Source: Paragonimus westermani (taxonomy: Eukaryota > Platyhelminthes > Trematoda > Plagiorchiida > Troglotrematidae). Taken from it: DNA of 64,000 nucleotides. A program made the translations under genes and the position numbers. Within the stretch, counting starts at the first letter, position 1, and every line of letters begins with the position of its first letter. Shown piece by piece: positions 23,831 to 37,483 of this stretch. The notes below the pieces were generated by a model. The model was given only the letters and a program-made list of their open reading frames with translations. It made no database searches and had not been told where the DNA came from. The stretch spans positions 1 through 64,000 of the forward strand of contig QNGE01001218.1 of assembly GCA_008508345.1 (NCBI GenBank), given 5' to 3'.

Positions 23831-26630
23831 CCATTTGGCTAGTATATTGTAAGTTGTGTGTAGGTGACAGACAGCGCTGTGTGAGCATTTCTACGGTAGG
23901 TACTGATTGACGAAGACAAAAACAATCAGTCACAACAAGTTTCTGTATCTGTTTGCTAAAAATCGATCGCGTTACAGAACAACTGAGCAAAACGGATCGA
24001 AAGTAAGCAATATAAACTGTTTCTTTCTGTAGAAAACAGGTGCCTTTTCGACGCCTCAAATGATCCAGGTTCAAAAAAGCAATGCTTGTTTCTGTATGCA
24101 CATCACCATCTCATTAGTAATATTTCAGGCTGGCGATATGGAGCAACCATGTTTGTAAAATAGAACACAGTCTCAACTGGAGTGTTAGCAATGAAAAAAT
24201 TATGGGTAGAATCCCCATTTTTGTACGGGTATTTATATTGTGAAGGTCCTACGCGCATTCCTTACAAGCCGGACCGTGTTCTCTTTGACATGCATAACTG
24301 TGGTATGGGGGCTAAGTAGTGCAATGACTTACGTACACTACCGTCAGCTAACTCACCGCTAGGATGAAATTCCACACCACGAACACGTCAAGAACGTCAT
24401 CCACATGTCGTTCATGACAAAGTGAAATGACAATTGGCGATCGGGCACCACTTGTGATAATATTCAGTTCATCCATTTGTAATGCGTGTAGCCGTTTTTA
24501 GATCATCTAAGTCAAGGATAATATCAATCTGATTCCCCAGTGCGATTCTCCCAAACGGTGTTTTGTCCGTTTTAATTTGGGCGTTACACTGTAAACCCCA
24601 CTACAACCCTTCCGTTTATCAGTAAACATATTTATGTATTTTCATGATGTCCTTACCAAAACGACAGGCAACAACTATAATATTAGGGTTTGATGGGCCG
24701 GATTGATTTTGCATGGAGATGATTCTTATAAAAGCAGTACACTTTGTTTTGCCAATAAACATTTCGGGGTTAATTAAGATGATAAGTATAGAAAAGAGAC
24801 ACTTGTAAGAAACTGTGTAGAGTAGAACCATAACATTCCATGTCGCTGCAGTAAAACTCTTGATAACACCGACCACATTTTCAAGTAACGGGTTCTTCTG
24901 TGTAAAATCTACTCAACCAGCAGACAGTTTTCTATCAAACTATTCTTACATATTTGAACAAGTCATATTTTTTCAAACTTTCACTTGACTACCATCAAAA
25001 GTAGCCCTTGATTATCATAAATACACAACAAATTTCAGGTTCTTAAGACTTCCCTAGCTAACCCAAATCTTTGTAACAGCTGTACGTTTGTTTTCGTAGA
25101 TATTAAAAGTGCACCCTCCAAAGTACACTGATATCTGGCGATTCACTTCCTCAATGCCTCACACCTGACAAAAAGCCCCAGGCCACCTGATATCGGAAAA
25201 ACCGACCTTCGGTACATACACCAACACGTTACAATATTTCGCAACCACCTATGACAGTAATTCAAGCAAGATGGCATAAAGAGAGATGAGGTTCAATTCA
25301 CAAAGTAGTATGTGGTCTCCTTAATCAGTGTTTTGGGGCCAGACCTTGACTAGTCTCAAGTTTATTTCATCGGACTGCTGACAAGACTATTCTTGTTGTC
25401 AAATGGTAACTTATGGTATCCTGTCCATTGTTACCTGGTTTTCGTAATGAGAATGAACTGGATGAGTCGGTAGTGGACGTTTATCACACAGGTTAGTTTC
25501 AGGTGAGTGATTCCCAGGTAGACAGATCAAGGAAAGAATGTGCTCCTAAAACATTGTTAGTAGTCGATTCAGTTATGTTCGCTTTCTCGTTAAAATGTAG
25601 TACCCCACAAGATTGAACCGGTTATCATCATAATAGTCTTGATGCTTACTATCTGTTGATAGAGGGCAGTACTGTCAACCAACAGACACAGTGCCAACTC
25701 CCAATATAGTGGCAGTTTTACTATCGTCCTATTTGGTTCACTGAATGACTGTTCATTACAACCTAACAACCCTGACCTCTAAATGTTGGCACTTCGCAGG
25801 ATGCTACTTAACCATAAGTTTGACAATCAAGCTACACAAAACCTGTAGAGCCAACAGAGATAAATCTTCTGAATAGCTCAGTTAATCAGAATGTTCTAGG
25901 TGCAAGGAAGAAACTTGCAAAGAAGCTTTTCTCACTGCAGCTTCTCAAAATCCTGTCGCGCCGGATTACAGAGAAGCAGATGCATCGCACCAAATTAAAC
26001 ATAATTCTGTTTCTTTGTCCCAAAACCAATAGGAACCACTGTCATCGCATTCACTCCCTCTTCTTACAAAACCGATGCAAGAGTGTGGCCGCCAGAGAGG
26101 GAAAGATTGAACGCAGACGCTCTCAAGTTGATGTACCTCAAGCATGTCCTGATGTGTTTTCTCGCGTCAATCCAGAATGACGCATCTAACAAATTCCGAC
26201 ATTAACAGTGTGAATACGGGTTTTTGGGCAGAATAAGCCGTGAGTGCAATAAAAATTCACAAATGTGTAATACGTGGTAAACTGTAGATTTTCTGCACAT
26301 TCTGAAAATATTAAGCAAGTTGATTGTGATGTGAATATGCCTGATCTGGTTGGAAGTCTAGGCTTCATTTCACACACTTTCAAGACAAATGAAACCATGA
26401 CGAAGTCGAAGACGTACTTATTGGTGAACGGTGTCCTGATGATTGTAAGGTTGATATCATTTATCCCCTGGATAGTCTAGTTAGTCAAGAAGCTGAAAGT
26501 GAGAATAATAAACGTTCATTCTAGTAGAGTCATTGAGAAGAACAAAACTATGGTTTGCCACCAGATTGTCTCAACAGTTGCTTATCTGTGATTGGGTTGG
26601 CTTAGCACAAACATCACTCACTGATTTCAC
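23831..26630. other. Intergenic DNA, nothing recognised
   Basis: No exon, RNA gene or repeat that I can assign; only short scattered frames. Confidence 0.45.
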
Positions 26631-26639
26631 AATCGGTGA

Positions 26640-26955
26640 GGCTACCCAGCCAACCTCTTCCGAAGTATGATATGAGGCTTAAGTTTTGCTCTCGTTAGAG
26701 TTGATCATTATTGCGAATCACTTCAACCGTTTGGGCTAAACCCGACCAGACTTTACTGTGGCGGCAACAAAAAGCAACTGTCTGCTATCAACGCTACCAT
26801 GCAACCAAATCATTGCTCAAGCACACAGAGGATTGAGTGTTCTGGTACGACAGTGTGATCGCGCTTAGCGTGAGGCAACTATCGCAGTGGTCAATACGGT
26901 TGCCTCATGAAAACGGAGCCGGCGTACACATCCTGGTCGTGACAAGGATATGTTC
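26640..26955 (+). repeat. Short interspersed repeat with tRNA-like end, copy 1
   Basis: Shares the block 'cagcca.cctctt.cgaa', then 'gctctcgttagagt', 'atcattgctcaa', and the tRNA-like part at about 26871-26950 ('cgcagtggtcaatacggttgcctcatga' split over its length). Diverged copy of the family best seen at 29600-30055. Confidence 0.55.
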
Positions 26956-26959
26956 AGCC

Positions 26960-29595
26960 CATCAGCTCAAACAGGATAACAACTTGAATATGTTGTTTCT
27001 CTTCAAAAATTCCCGAATGAACCGTTTATGAAAATGCGCATGCTAACACCTTCTGTGAGCGAGACGTTTCAATGCGCTCCCATACACATATGTTTGAACA
27101 AATATTTCTCGTGGTGCCGGTTTCACAACGTTAACCATAAATACAAAAAAGAGAATGCGTGCTATCGAGAACAATAAACGTAATTACGAAACACTGGCCT
27201 CATTTGTTCAGCATGTTATAAACTCGGGGGTCTGCATTTTGTGCATAAATGTAAGTCACTTTTCACAGTTTATACATCATTGTGAACATTCGACATGTGT
27301 AAGAGACAACGAGGAAATGGATGCTAACTGTATAGGTTGCTGTTATAAATATAACCATCACTCTATGAGTAGTGTCATTTAACTTAGCAAGTCCAGGCCG
27401 ACGGGACCGTAAAGGCAGTCCTCTTAACACGAATCCATTACACAATGAAAAGATGTGGTTTATTATTGAAAGGTAGCTTCATCAGTTTGTGAGAAATGCA
27501 TCTTGCAAGTTATCAAATCTGGTAAATAAGACTGAACCTCCAACACAAAAATAGTGTGAGACGAATGGTAAGCGGCGTCACAAAACTGTAAAAGCCGCAC
27601 TGAAATCCTGACAGAACGCCCGGACCTACGCTCCGCATTAGGCAAAGTTATTTACTTAACCCACAATCAGCCCACGGTAAACGGGCGCCAGCTAGACACT
27701 GTAACTCTACAGCCCTTGAACCTCAATTTCTGTTTCTAGGTGACGATAAATCTTTTCACGTTTCAGACCATCTGACGATACGTCACTATTTTGTGTATCG
27801 TCATAACATACGTATCTTTACCAAATGATTGCGCACATGGTCGATGGATTATGACGAAAATTTGTGCTTTTTGGCAACACTTAGCAACAGCTACCACATG
27901 AACCAATGACACAGGCAGTTTACTTCGACAAAACCCACGTCGCCAAGTACATTTCGGCGATTATTTCCATGGAGTAAGCTTTCTTAGTATTCATCCAGGT
28001 ATCTGCTCATCAATCTAACATGTATGTTGTCAACCCGGTCGACCGGCCCTGTACGATAATCTGCACTGTGGGCTTATGAACGCATTGCTTTGGATAGATT
28101 GTGGTCCAGAATGAGTTCCGCGTTCGGTTCTCTAATCACGTGGTTATTTCGCTAGGTTGGTGGTCAACGGAATTTTTCACCCTGGTTACCATCCTCTTTC
28201 TAGGGATAGAACATGCCAACTTTCGATTTTTGCCAAAGTCGGACAAATTGTCTGAAAAGCCTTGATGTGTAGGTGGGCTGTTTCATTACTTTGGAGGTGA
28301 AAGATGTGTAAAACAATTGACCAGCTCTTAATTTATCAGGCATAAGCAGTTACCACGAAGAAGCCTCAATAAAATTGTTTGTCAGTATGATGTGGCTTGC
28401 CATATTCATTCAAAAAGACACAATTGTCATTAGAAACATTATGCGTTGTATGAATCTTAAGACTTAAATGCAGAAACGGATAGCTAATCCCAGGAACTTT
28501 GTTGAACATTTCACTAGAATCTACAGCACGTTTACTGAATGTTTTATTGTTCAGCCATGGATTTATTAAAAGTGCACGAAGTCTTCAGGTGAGCAGTTAA
28601 CTTGTCAGTCCACCTCTTCCGTAGACAGAGTGAAGACAATACTAACCAGGACAACATCTTGTCCCACTGACGTCTACTTTGTGAATATGGAGGTGTTAAT
28701 CAGGATAACCCTACAGTCATGTGTAAAGTGAAGATACTACAGGCAGTTTACGCTTAAGCCGATTTTCGGAAGTCAGAATTACGTAGGCCCAAAATGGTTG
28801 ACCAGTCAAGACGTCATCATAGTAGCAGGGTTATCACTTAATCAATGCAGCATGCGCACATCAAACGATGACTGGACTATAGGCAGCACATCATACACGT
28901 TAGTCTTACAGTCCGCGCCCCATTTTGTTTGTTCCTTTTACAGTGCTAAACAAGTTGACAATGATCACACCTGATTCCAGATTAGTATACTTAGCGCGTT
29001 ACAGTGTGCGACCTAGCCTTAAGTTCTGAGCCAAATCGGCATCTATGCTGACATCATTTCTTGAAAATTGGCCTCGGTGTGGAGCTCGGACTGCTGAAGA
29101 AAAGATTTCCACGCATCTTAAAAATAAAGATAGTCAAAATGAATTGTAAGCCTTGGACTTCCATGGACCCGATAATTCTGTCCTGTCGTTTTCCACCCCA
29201 CTTGCTATTTTATTTCTTCACCCCCCATCCAATTAGCATCTTTCATATATGTTCCTGATTATTGTTATTTGGTACTGAAGAGGCAATACGAAATGCTAGC
29301 ATCTAACAGTGTCCGTATTCTTACTGCTATGTCCAAAATGAATTAAATATCATTTAAAAAATATTGACAGTGTAAAGACGCTTACCGCTGCACGCTTACT
29401 ATACAGCCCTTCCGCGCACCATTTTATGTGAGAGAATGCAAATACAGCTGGATGTAGAGCTCACTATGGACAACGTAAACAGAACAATTTATGAAATTAT
29501 CGTCTGTTCATCGCAGCACCTCACGGCTTTCGAAATCTGCTAACGTGTTGCGGGTAAATGTTTGACTACTTATAAGTACTGGTGAGTAGTCGGGG
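26960..29595. other. Intergenic DNA, nothing recognised
   Basis: Open frame at 27155-27382 (plus) is Cys/His-rich but unassigned. No RNA gene seen. Confidence 0.4.
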
Positions 29596-29599
29596 ATTT

Positions 29600-30055
29600 G
29601 GTTTATTTTCAAGTTGACCATCACTCACATTCGATCGCAGCGTTCGCATTCAAATAGACTTTGCAGCCAGCCTCTTTCGAAAAGAAGCACTAGACTCCAG
29701 TTTCGCTCTCATTAGAGCTCGTCAGTAGTGCAATATATATTATATATAATATATATATATAATATATATAAAATATCGCCTTGGAGGTTTAATGAGTTCT
29801 GTGATCTCGACCTGTCTCGGAAGTCCTAATCGCGGGCTTATCGATTGGAGTTAACAGGCAGTAACTGTGGCTCCTCTCGAGACGATCGGGCAACCTGATC
29901 ATTGCTCACAATCGAGAGTGGTTGAGCATTCAGATTTGATGATTCGGTCGTGCCTAATGTGAGGTCAATGGCGCAGTGGTTAACACGGTTGCCTCATGAT
30001 TGGAATGTCCGGAGTTCAAACCCCGGCCGTGGCAAGGATACTTATAAGTAGTCAA
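29600..30055 (+). repeat. Short interspersed repeat with tRNA-like Pol III promoter, best copy
   Basis: Conserved body begins 'caagttgaccatcactcaca', includes 'cagccagcctctttcgaaaa' and 'tttcgctctcattagagctc', is interrupted by an AT microsatellite, and ends in a tRNA-like segment at 29961-30045. That segment has a box A match (TGGCGCAGTGG, 29969-29979) and a box B-like GAGTTCAAACC (30012-30022). The tRNA-like part is at the 3' end of the block in this copy and in copies 1, 3 and 4. Confidence 0.65.
29732..29775 (+). repeat. AT-rich microsatellite inside the interspersed repeat
   Basis: Interrupted (AT)n / TATA-type run of about 44 bases within the repeat body. Confidence 0.85.
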
Positions 30056-30539
30056 CGGTTTTCATCCGAACTTTCATTTGAAATTCAATTATTGAGTTGC
30101 GGCTTATTCGGGTAGCTTGTCGTGGGGTTAGTCTGATTGCAAAAGTTTGATTACATGCGACTGATGTTCACCTGTTATCAGCGAATGTTCTACAAGTAGA
30201 ATGTGTATTGTCTAAGTGCAAAGGTGTTCTATTGTTTGCCAGTGATATTTTCAGCGGTCTGGAACGCACACCACCTGGCGAAATAGTTTGTCAAATGTGT
30301 TATTGGAAACGTCATACCATTCAGAAGGCTCTCAGTATTAAACCGGGTGGTGGTGTTGGTCGCTCTTGAGCAAGCCAGCTGCAAACGTTTACTGAAATAT
30401 CTGACTTTACTGGGACCAGAAAATAGGTTGTTATGTTGTGTCGCACCTCATGGAGGACAATGAGTTATTTTTGGTGAGTGGTAGACGATTTTTACCTTTA
30501 CGAGTTTAACAGTTGGTTCAAGCCCTGTTGCATCCATAA

Positions 30540-30885
30540 ATTGTTCACTCAGCCTCTGACCGAGGGATGCACTATACTCGATGTTCACTGTTGTTAGAGC
30601 TCGGCAACGGTCAATACCCTGTTCAACGAGCGTAACGTTTTCTGTGACCTCAAGTTGTTAGGAAATTCTAGTCTTATGACTACGAGCTAGAGTCAAAAAA
30701 CGAATACTGTGATTCCTGTCTAGGAAATCGGACAATCTGAGAATCAGCTCCTAGCAAAAGTGGCAAAATTTCTGTGTAGGACATTTCAATCAGGCCCAGT
30801 GTGGGGTCAACTTCACAGCGATCAACGAGCTTCCTCCATGAAAGCTAGTCAGAACTTCACCCCTGGCTATGACAAGAATATGCGC
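30540..30885 (+). repeat. Short interspersed repeat, copy 3 (diverged)
   Basis: Aligns by eye with the 29600-30055 copy: 'cactcagcctctgac', 'gttgttagagctcggcaac', 'ctgtgacctcaagttg', and the tRNA-like end near 30800-30875 ending 'ggctatgacaagaatat'. Confidence 0.5.
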
Positions 30886-30889
30886 TTCT

Positions 30890-31620
30890 GGTGGGTTTTA
30901 ACTTGGACAAAACCTGACCACATTACGTGTGCTTGATGCTGCTTCGAAGGTCTATATGAACGTGACAGCCTCGGAATATTGTGTGATGTTTCATTCAAGT
31001 AAATCGAAATCCCATAAAAGTCATCATTAATTTGGAAACCGTTTAACATTTTACAATTCCGCCATAGCAGGTAGTTATAAAAACAGACGCGCCGTTGAAA
31101 CACTAAGAATCAGTGAGCTTTGTCAGTTCCGTATCGAAATTCATGAAAAATTCGCGCTGTGGCAATAGGGCCTTCGACTGTAGACAGTTGTAAGTAACCA
31201 AACTCAGTCGTTACGCACCATAAATTGTGTACAGCTTAAAGCTTAATACGAGGTTATAAAACCGCGTGAGCTTCAAATATGTAGGAAATCTCTCATACAT
31301 GTTTTGACGGCGTGTTATGAGGTTTCACTAAATTTACACAGTCTAAATCATCAGCTTCGATTCTGCTGTACAAGAATCAAGACCTCATCAAGCTATCTGC
31401 TCAAAGTTGTTTGTGTGGGGTTCACAGAACTGACACACTTCTTTCTACAGCGAATTCGGTAAGAAACGCAGATATTCGAATGGATAATGAGTGAACCAAA
31501 TTTAATGTTGCCTCACTGACAACTTGTCGGGAACTTAGTTAATTCTAGGTTAAACACTATACACTTGATCACAAGTGTCAATTTCAGATAGACTATCCAC
31601 CTGGCCAGAAGCGAGTTTCG
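30890..31620. other. Spacer between repeat copies, nothing recognised
   Basis: A minus-strand frame at 30867-31103 is open for 78 codons without any recognisable motif. Confidence 0.4.
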
Positions 31621-31624
31621 TCTT

Positions 31625-31930
31625 CGTTACAGCTCAGCTGTAGCGCACGTCTTTGCTAGGGCGGAAATCAGAACTCGACTACGCCTTCAAGAGGCGACCG
31701 TGTTGACCACTACGCAATTGACCTCACGTCAGCAGTGACCACTCTCACGTATGAGTAATGATCAGGCTACCCGATCATCTCGGTGGGAGGCAGTAACTGC
31801 CCTGCTAACTTTACTTGATAACCCTGCAATGAAGGCTTCCAAGACAAATCGAAATCTGCGATCTGATCAAACCTGCCAGACGATATTTCACATTACTAAT
31901 ACGCCGTCGGGAATTTGGTCAGTTTCAGAT
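31625..31930 (-). repeat. Short interspersed repeat, copy 4 (minus strand)
   Basis: The minus strand reads body first, including 'gcagttactgcctcc' and 'gatgatcgggtagcctgatc', then the tRNA-like part 'gaggtcaattgcgtagtggt' and 'aacacggtcgcctc'. Same internal order as the plus-strand copies. Confidence 0.55.
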
Positions 31931-31934
31931 TGAA

Positions 31935-34900
31935 TGTGAAGGTCGTGATCAACTATAATTTGTGTTCAAATTTGCATGAGAAACGCAAAATAATCTGAGT
32001 AATCTCTAACATGGTGGTGATTACCTTACTCAAATTATTATTTACAACGTGACTGTTGTTTGATTTGCTTAAAATTTCTTCGTAGAGAAACATGCAAGAA
32101 ATGAGTTTTTTCAACCGTTTTTTGTCTGATTTCATTTGTGACCACAAGAAAAATATGACATATGAAATGAGAAATTTCTACCAGATGACTTGACGGCGAA
32201 AAAAAGCCAAAATTAAACAGCACTGATAACACTGGTTCGATTCGTATATTTGAATCAAGTTCAATTTGAAAACGTAACCGATTTATGAATCTTGCTTACT
32301 AGCGCAGCAGTATAAAAAGATTCACGAAACTGTAGTATTGGAAATTTGCAGGGAATTTGGAGCCAATAGAAATTTCCTGCGTTTTACCCTATCGATTTGC
32401 ATTCGTTTTCGAATAAAACGCAAAGTTCGAAGTTAATACAAATTTAGTGCAAAGGAATTACTGAGCGGCTTGTTGTCAGACGCTTCGAATTTTGCTTGAG
32501 AAGACACAAGTGCCTGGAAAGAAATTTCTTCTAATTATCAGTTTGCATTGAAAGCAGTTTGAACATTCGCATGATTTGGCCCAGCATGCTTTTGACCACT
32601 ACCTCAAGAGCATTGCTGGTAAAACGAGTGTTCTTATGTGTAAAAGCTTGGCTAACAATATGGATATTTCATTATCCACCCATGTCGAGACTTGTTAAGT
32701 ATTGGGATAATTTTCAGGTCAACTTAGTCAATAGTACAATTCATTTTCTTATTTCTTGAACTCAAACCTGAAGAATGTTTCTTGTCAACTTTTGGTCGGT
32801 AGGTCATAACATAAGACATCCGCAGGCTTCGGTTTGTTAACGGGACAGACTGTTTATCAGAATTATGTGTCGGATGTTTTTCTGTGAGCATAAGGTATCT
32901 ACTAAAGTGTTCCGTTTAAATGATGGACAGGAGATACGTTGATGAGGTCCAGACCCTAACGAAAGACTTCTAGATGGTCAGCTAACTTCATAAGTACAGC
33001 TGTTCTAATTGCACATCGCCCGGTGTATCTTTTTACCTACTTCCTGGTTGATGGAGCTTTGAAATCAAAACGTGAACTATACTCTGTATTGTTTACGTAA
33101 TAACATCAACTAATGTTGTTTGTACAATTTTCAACTGCCCACGAGTAACTTATTCTGGTTAGACCTTAACGTTCACAGTCTTTCTACTGCGATTTCACTG
33201 TTTTCGTCAAGTCCTAATTGAACAATCTGTCCAGTATGACTGGCACTTTGTATCTACCGTTACAGTTATAAGTCACAATACAGTAAAGTGAGATTTAGAG
33301 CAGCATGTTTAACTATACCGTTGGAGGATTTTGAAAATACTTCTTTTGAAAATGCTTCGTGGAACCTGGTCGCATAAAGGTTCATACATAACAGACCTCA
33401 GTGTAAAGTGTACATTCAGATAAAAAAATTGATAGACAAGTGAATGAGCATGTAATCTGCAGTGTACCTCTTTAATGCCAGCCTGTTACTGTACGTTGCA
33501 ATGGGAAGAAAACCACCAAGAAACAATACTAGGAGTTAAAACGTATCGTGTATTAGGTAACGACCTTAATTGACAAACTCTGCAATAGCCACAAAGGAAA
33601 TATACTTTGGAAGTGCAAATGAGTCCAGTTTCTCCACAGTGGAACCGTATGACAATCTTGTCGGGGAGAATTCCGATAGTTTGGACACTGATCACAGGGC
33701 GGATAACCAGAATACACAAATTCTTCAGTCATCAGTTTTCCAGTTTTCAAAAGCACGACAAGGTTTTCCATGTACTCGAATTATGTGACTAGATTATGGC
33801 CTAATTAGTAGTTGAATTTTTCTTGACCGTATCCTGATAGTGGTGGTCGAATGGCCGTTTGTTTTTGGCGCTATCCAGACATCAATTCGTGCGAATGTGG
33901 AAGCACAGGAAATATGAATAATTTCATTTTCGAACATGAACCGTTAAGCTCATTGTCTCAAATGAAGTGGAGTGTATGAATATGTACTGAGGCCACTACA
34001 ACCAGCAGGAGAACAACCATTCTTGACTCACCAATTGGGACTTCCTAAAACAGTAATTAATTTTATGGATCCCATGAAGTACGATGTTCCCCCATAAATT
34101 GTCTTCTTCAACCTCGTCTTGGACTCAGGTGAAACAGTAATTATCGTCACCTCGTTACTCAATTATTCCTAGGTTTGAGTAACCTTCAGTTGGTTCCTGT
34201 TTCCATGTTGGTATCTCGGTCTTATTCCACCTCAAGCATAAGCCCTGCAGCTACATGAAAGCAGATACTGAATATGATTTCCCAACTTGCTTTATCCCTA
34301 TAACCGTTGATGCGAAAGGCGTACGACTATCATTGTTGAGTACTTTGACGAAAGACTATTCAACTTTGTATAGCGAATATGTAATTATTCTAGAATCATA
34401 CTTCATCACACTATTATTGTCTACTTAGTTTTAATTACCAAAAACATCCTTGCTGAGTTCTCAAAACTGCTCACGAGCACGTATTTCTTTTGAAGACCGC
34501 ATTATGATTGATCTACTCTCGCGAGATTTCAATATTTCTCACACAAACTGATAAACTACCTGGGGTATATATATTCACCTTTCGGAATGAGTTTCGTTTG
34601 GAGGGCGACATTGATAAAGACATCTCCGTATAATCAGAAGAACGATCCAGATTTGATGGTAGCTACAGTTTCCACGAACAACGAGAAAGGTACATAGCCC
34701 ACTGACACACTGATAACTACATTGGTGGGTTAGAATTTAAAGTACGTAATTATTTGATAGTTCGGAAAGTTCTTATTTTACAGGTTAGCGTTCAAAACTG
34801 CAAAGTACTTGCACAGGAAACCCAGTGCAATTTGATAGTGGCGAGGGAGCCTGTAATCTTATCAGCTTTCTTCAAAATGATGAGAATCAAAATTGCCGTG

Positions 34901-35260
34901 GTGTTCTGTAAAACTGGTACACTTTATTTCTGATCTGAGTCGCCACTAGAGTTTCAATATGCACGCGTACCGCAAATGCAAATTTTTATAATTCGAAGTC
35001 AAAAAAACGCAGTTTTACTCACCCGCCTATTGAAATGATGAAAATATATACATGAAATATCTGTTGTAGGCGTAAAACACACCCCGCTAGACAACTGTTA
35101 AACGATCATTGGCATGGCAATATATCAACGTGTAGGGCAATTTCTGAGTAAAGTTAACGTATAGGTGTCCGAGTGACTGACTGGAATTTAGTGTGTTATG
35201 TGCTTAAGCGTTTGCGACGTTCTGCATACTTCTGGGTAGCACTGACGGACGGACTTGACT
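31935..35260. other. Intergenic DNA, nothing assigned
   Basis: Open frames on both strands at 33486-33792 overlap each other; the plus one is Ser/Asp-rich. No family recognised. Confidence 0.4.
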
Positions 35261-35262
35261 TG

Positions 35263-36222
35263 TCATGGAGTGAAATTGGCCGAGTATGCAATCACTTGCG
35301 TGATGTTATGTAACGGTGGATAACAGTTTTGTAGCACGTACACTTCAGATTTTTTTACGTTAGGTTGGTAACATGTCACTTCACTTTTCCAATTACCGTT
35401 GTTCATGAATGAGTTTACTGTTGTGTCGTTTTTATTTGCATAAATGGTGAGATTTATCGAATTAAGGAGGGTGAAACTACCAATAGTCGCCTGTATCTCC
35501 AGCTGATGGTTTACAGAAAAATAGTCTTGCTTACACGGCTTTCGTCTCAATAGGCGAGTATATGAATACTAAGAATTTTCCAAAATCGGCTGAAAATTTG
35601 GTGTGTGCAAGCCCAACCACAGTCTGCCAAGCAAATTGCAAGCATACTGTTGCATGCAACAAACGGAAAAAGTGACAGGTGATGTGTAATTATTCGGAAA
35701 ATTAAACCAGCTGAAAACCTGTGGTGCTTTCACGGTTGTGTATGCCAAAGGCATCAGACCAGTTTCTCTGCCGATATCCCCAGATTGTTTGAGATTGGAT
35801 GCATGGGAAAATGAACACACGTTCTAAAGAAGGTGAACCATTCAATTGATATTTCAGCTTTAGATGGATAATTTTGAAATATTTTTGTGGACAGGAGAAG
35901 ACATATTTAGCAAAAAAACGACGGTAGTGATACTATGTAGTGAGGTGAAGAAGTTGTTGATGTTAATTGTGTACTGGAAACTATCACACTGTACGTGAGC
36001 AAAATCCCGTGAGCAACGTAACCTCTTTTGTATTTCAGTGTTACGTCTTCTAAAGACAGGCATTATTTTTTCAACGATATTTAACGACATTTCAACGATA
36101 TACTTAATTCTTACAAGGTGAGAGTCAGTGAAATAGCAATTCTTTTCATACAAGACCAAGCTATTTCTTGAAACAGTGATGTGAGTAGGCTGGTCTTTGC
36201 CATTTTCGTCAGAACCCAACAT
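35263..36222 (-). other. Three consecutive minus-strand open frames, unidentified
   Basis: Frames at 36222-35860 (120 codons), 35820-35569 (83) and 35550-35263 (95) follow one another on the same strand. The last has four Asn-X-Thr glycosylation motifs and two Cys. I do not recognise any. Could be exons of one secreted or membrane protein, or a decayed element. Confidence 0.22.
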
Positions 36223-36224
36223 AT

Positions 36225-37017
36225 GAAATCGAGTTCAATAGTTATCACTCAACTGAACACTCACTATTTTCGAAACACGACCGAGTCAAGAGTTTTCAAT
36301 GGAATACAGACAGAAGTAATTCCCTAATCCGAAACGAGAAACTAAGGAGTTTTCCTCGGAAACTGAAACAATCCTCGGTACTAGGGCTGGTGCTTTTAGT
36401 TCGGTCACATATCCGTACGCATAGGTCAGAACACTTCAAAATCACGTCTCCATTTTCGTTAAGTATGACTGTCTTAATTCTATTATTTCTAATAGAAGTC
36501 TATTCTATCCACGGTTACCTGTCATCTATGGATACAAACAACGTGTTAGCATACCTCCGGGACTAAAGTTATTCACACATGTACAAAGCTGATCATGATT
36601 TTCTATCATCAATGGAATTCTAACAGTGTAGATGAAACCGTTGTTTCCACTTTAGTGCATTTTCAAAAGAAAGTTCAACCGAGTTAGATAAATTTTCATT
36701 GAAAGTGAAGTCATCCAATCTCGTTGGCGTCAATTTTTATCACACACAAAATTAAACACAAAGCGCTCGTCTTTCTCTGTTTTGCAATGAATTTTCTCCA
36801 CAAAATCCGGAAATTTTCGGGATTTCTCACTCGGTGCACTGACTTCAGATCTGCGACAATTCAACCTTTTTCTCCCTTCCCTTCACACATCACCCTGAAC
36901 GATTTAGTGGCAACATAGGTTACAAGCTCTGCCTCAGTGCAAAAAGCTGCTTGCACTATGGGATTTCACGCGTAAATATACATGCAGTTAACCAGACTGT
37001 CTCGAAGGCAGACTGCA
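36225..37017. other. Intergenic DNA, nothing recognised
   Basis: No supported feature. Confidence 0.45.
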
Positions 37018-37483
37018 TGTTGTGAGGCCCTATATATTTGGCCTTTATATGCTTCGTTCCCTCTAATAAAAGAAGTAGTCGTTTACTTCTTATAAATAAG
37101 CAGTTCAAAACTTCATTGCTTTTTATGTATTTTCCGCAAAGTCAGCCTCCAGAGAGTTTTCAATTCGATGAGGACAGACGGTCGTGCTACTATACTACTT
37201 ACATCACCACTATTTAGTAGTGAGGCGAGTGTATGGAGAGATATGGCCGCGGGACAAATACGGGAGAGATAAGGGAAGGATCATTGGAATGCGGCATCAC
37301 GTGAAATGACTTGTGCCACATGAGAGAACTGAGCATTAGTGTCCAAAGCGACCGGAAAATCCTTAGGTCAGTGTTGTGTGCAAATGAGTGTTTTTATCCG
37401 TATTCCGGGTGAGACGCATAACTCGTGTACTGGTTTCCCCGAATAAATAACCTTTTCGCCATCCGCCTTCTCGGTTTGCAACA
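37018..37483. mobile_element. Possible solo LTR
   Basis: 466 bases starting TGTTGTG and ending TTGCAACA, so the ends are TG..CA with a 5-base inverted repeat (TGTTG/CAACA). A TATATAT run lies near the left end and AATAAATAA 40 bases from the right end. The size fits a Ty3/Gypsy LTR. No matching target duplication or primer-binding site directly beside it, and no second copy in the window. Confidence 0.27.
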
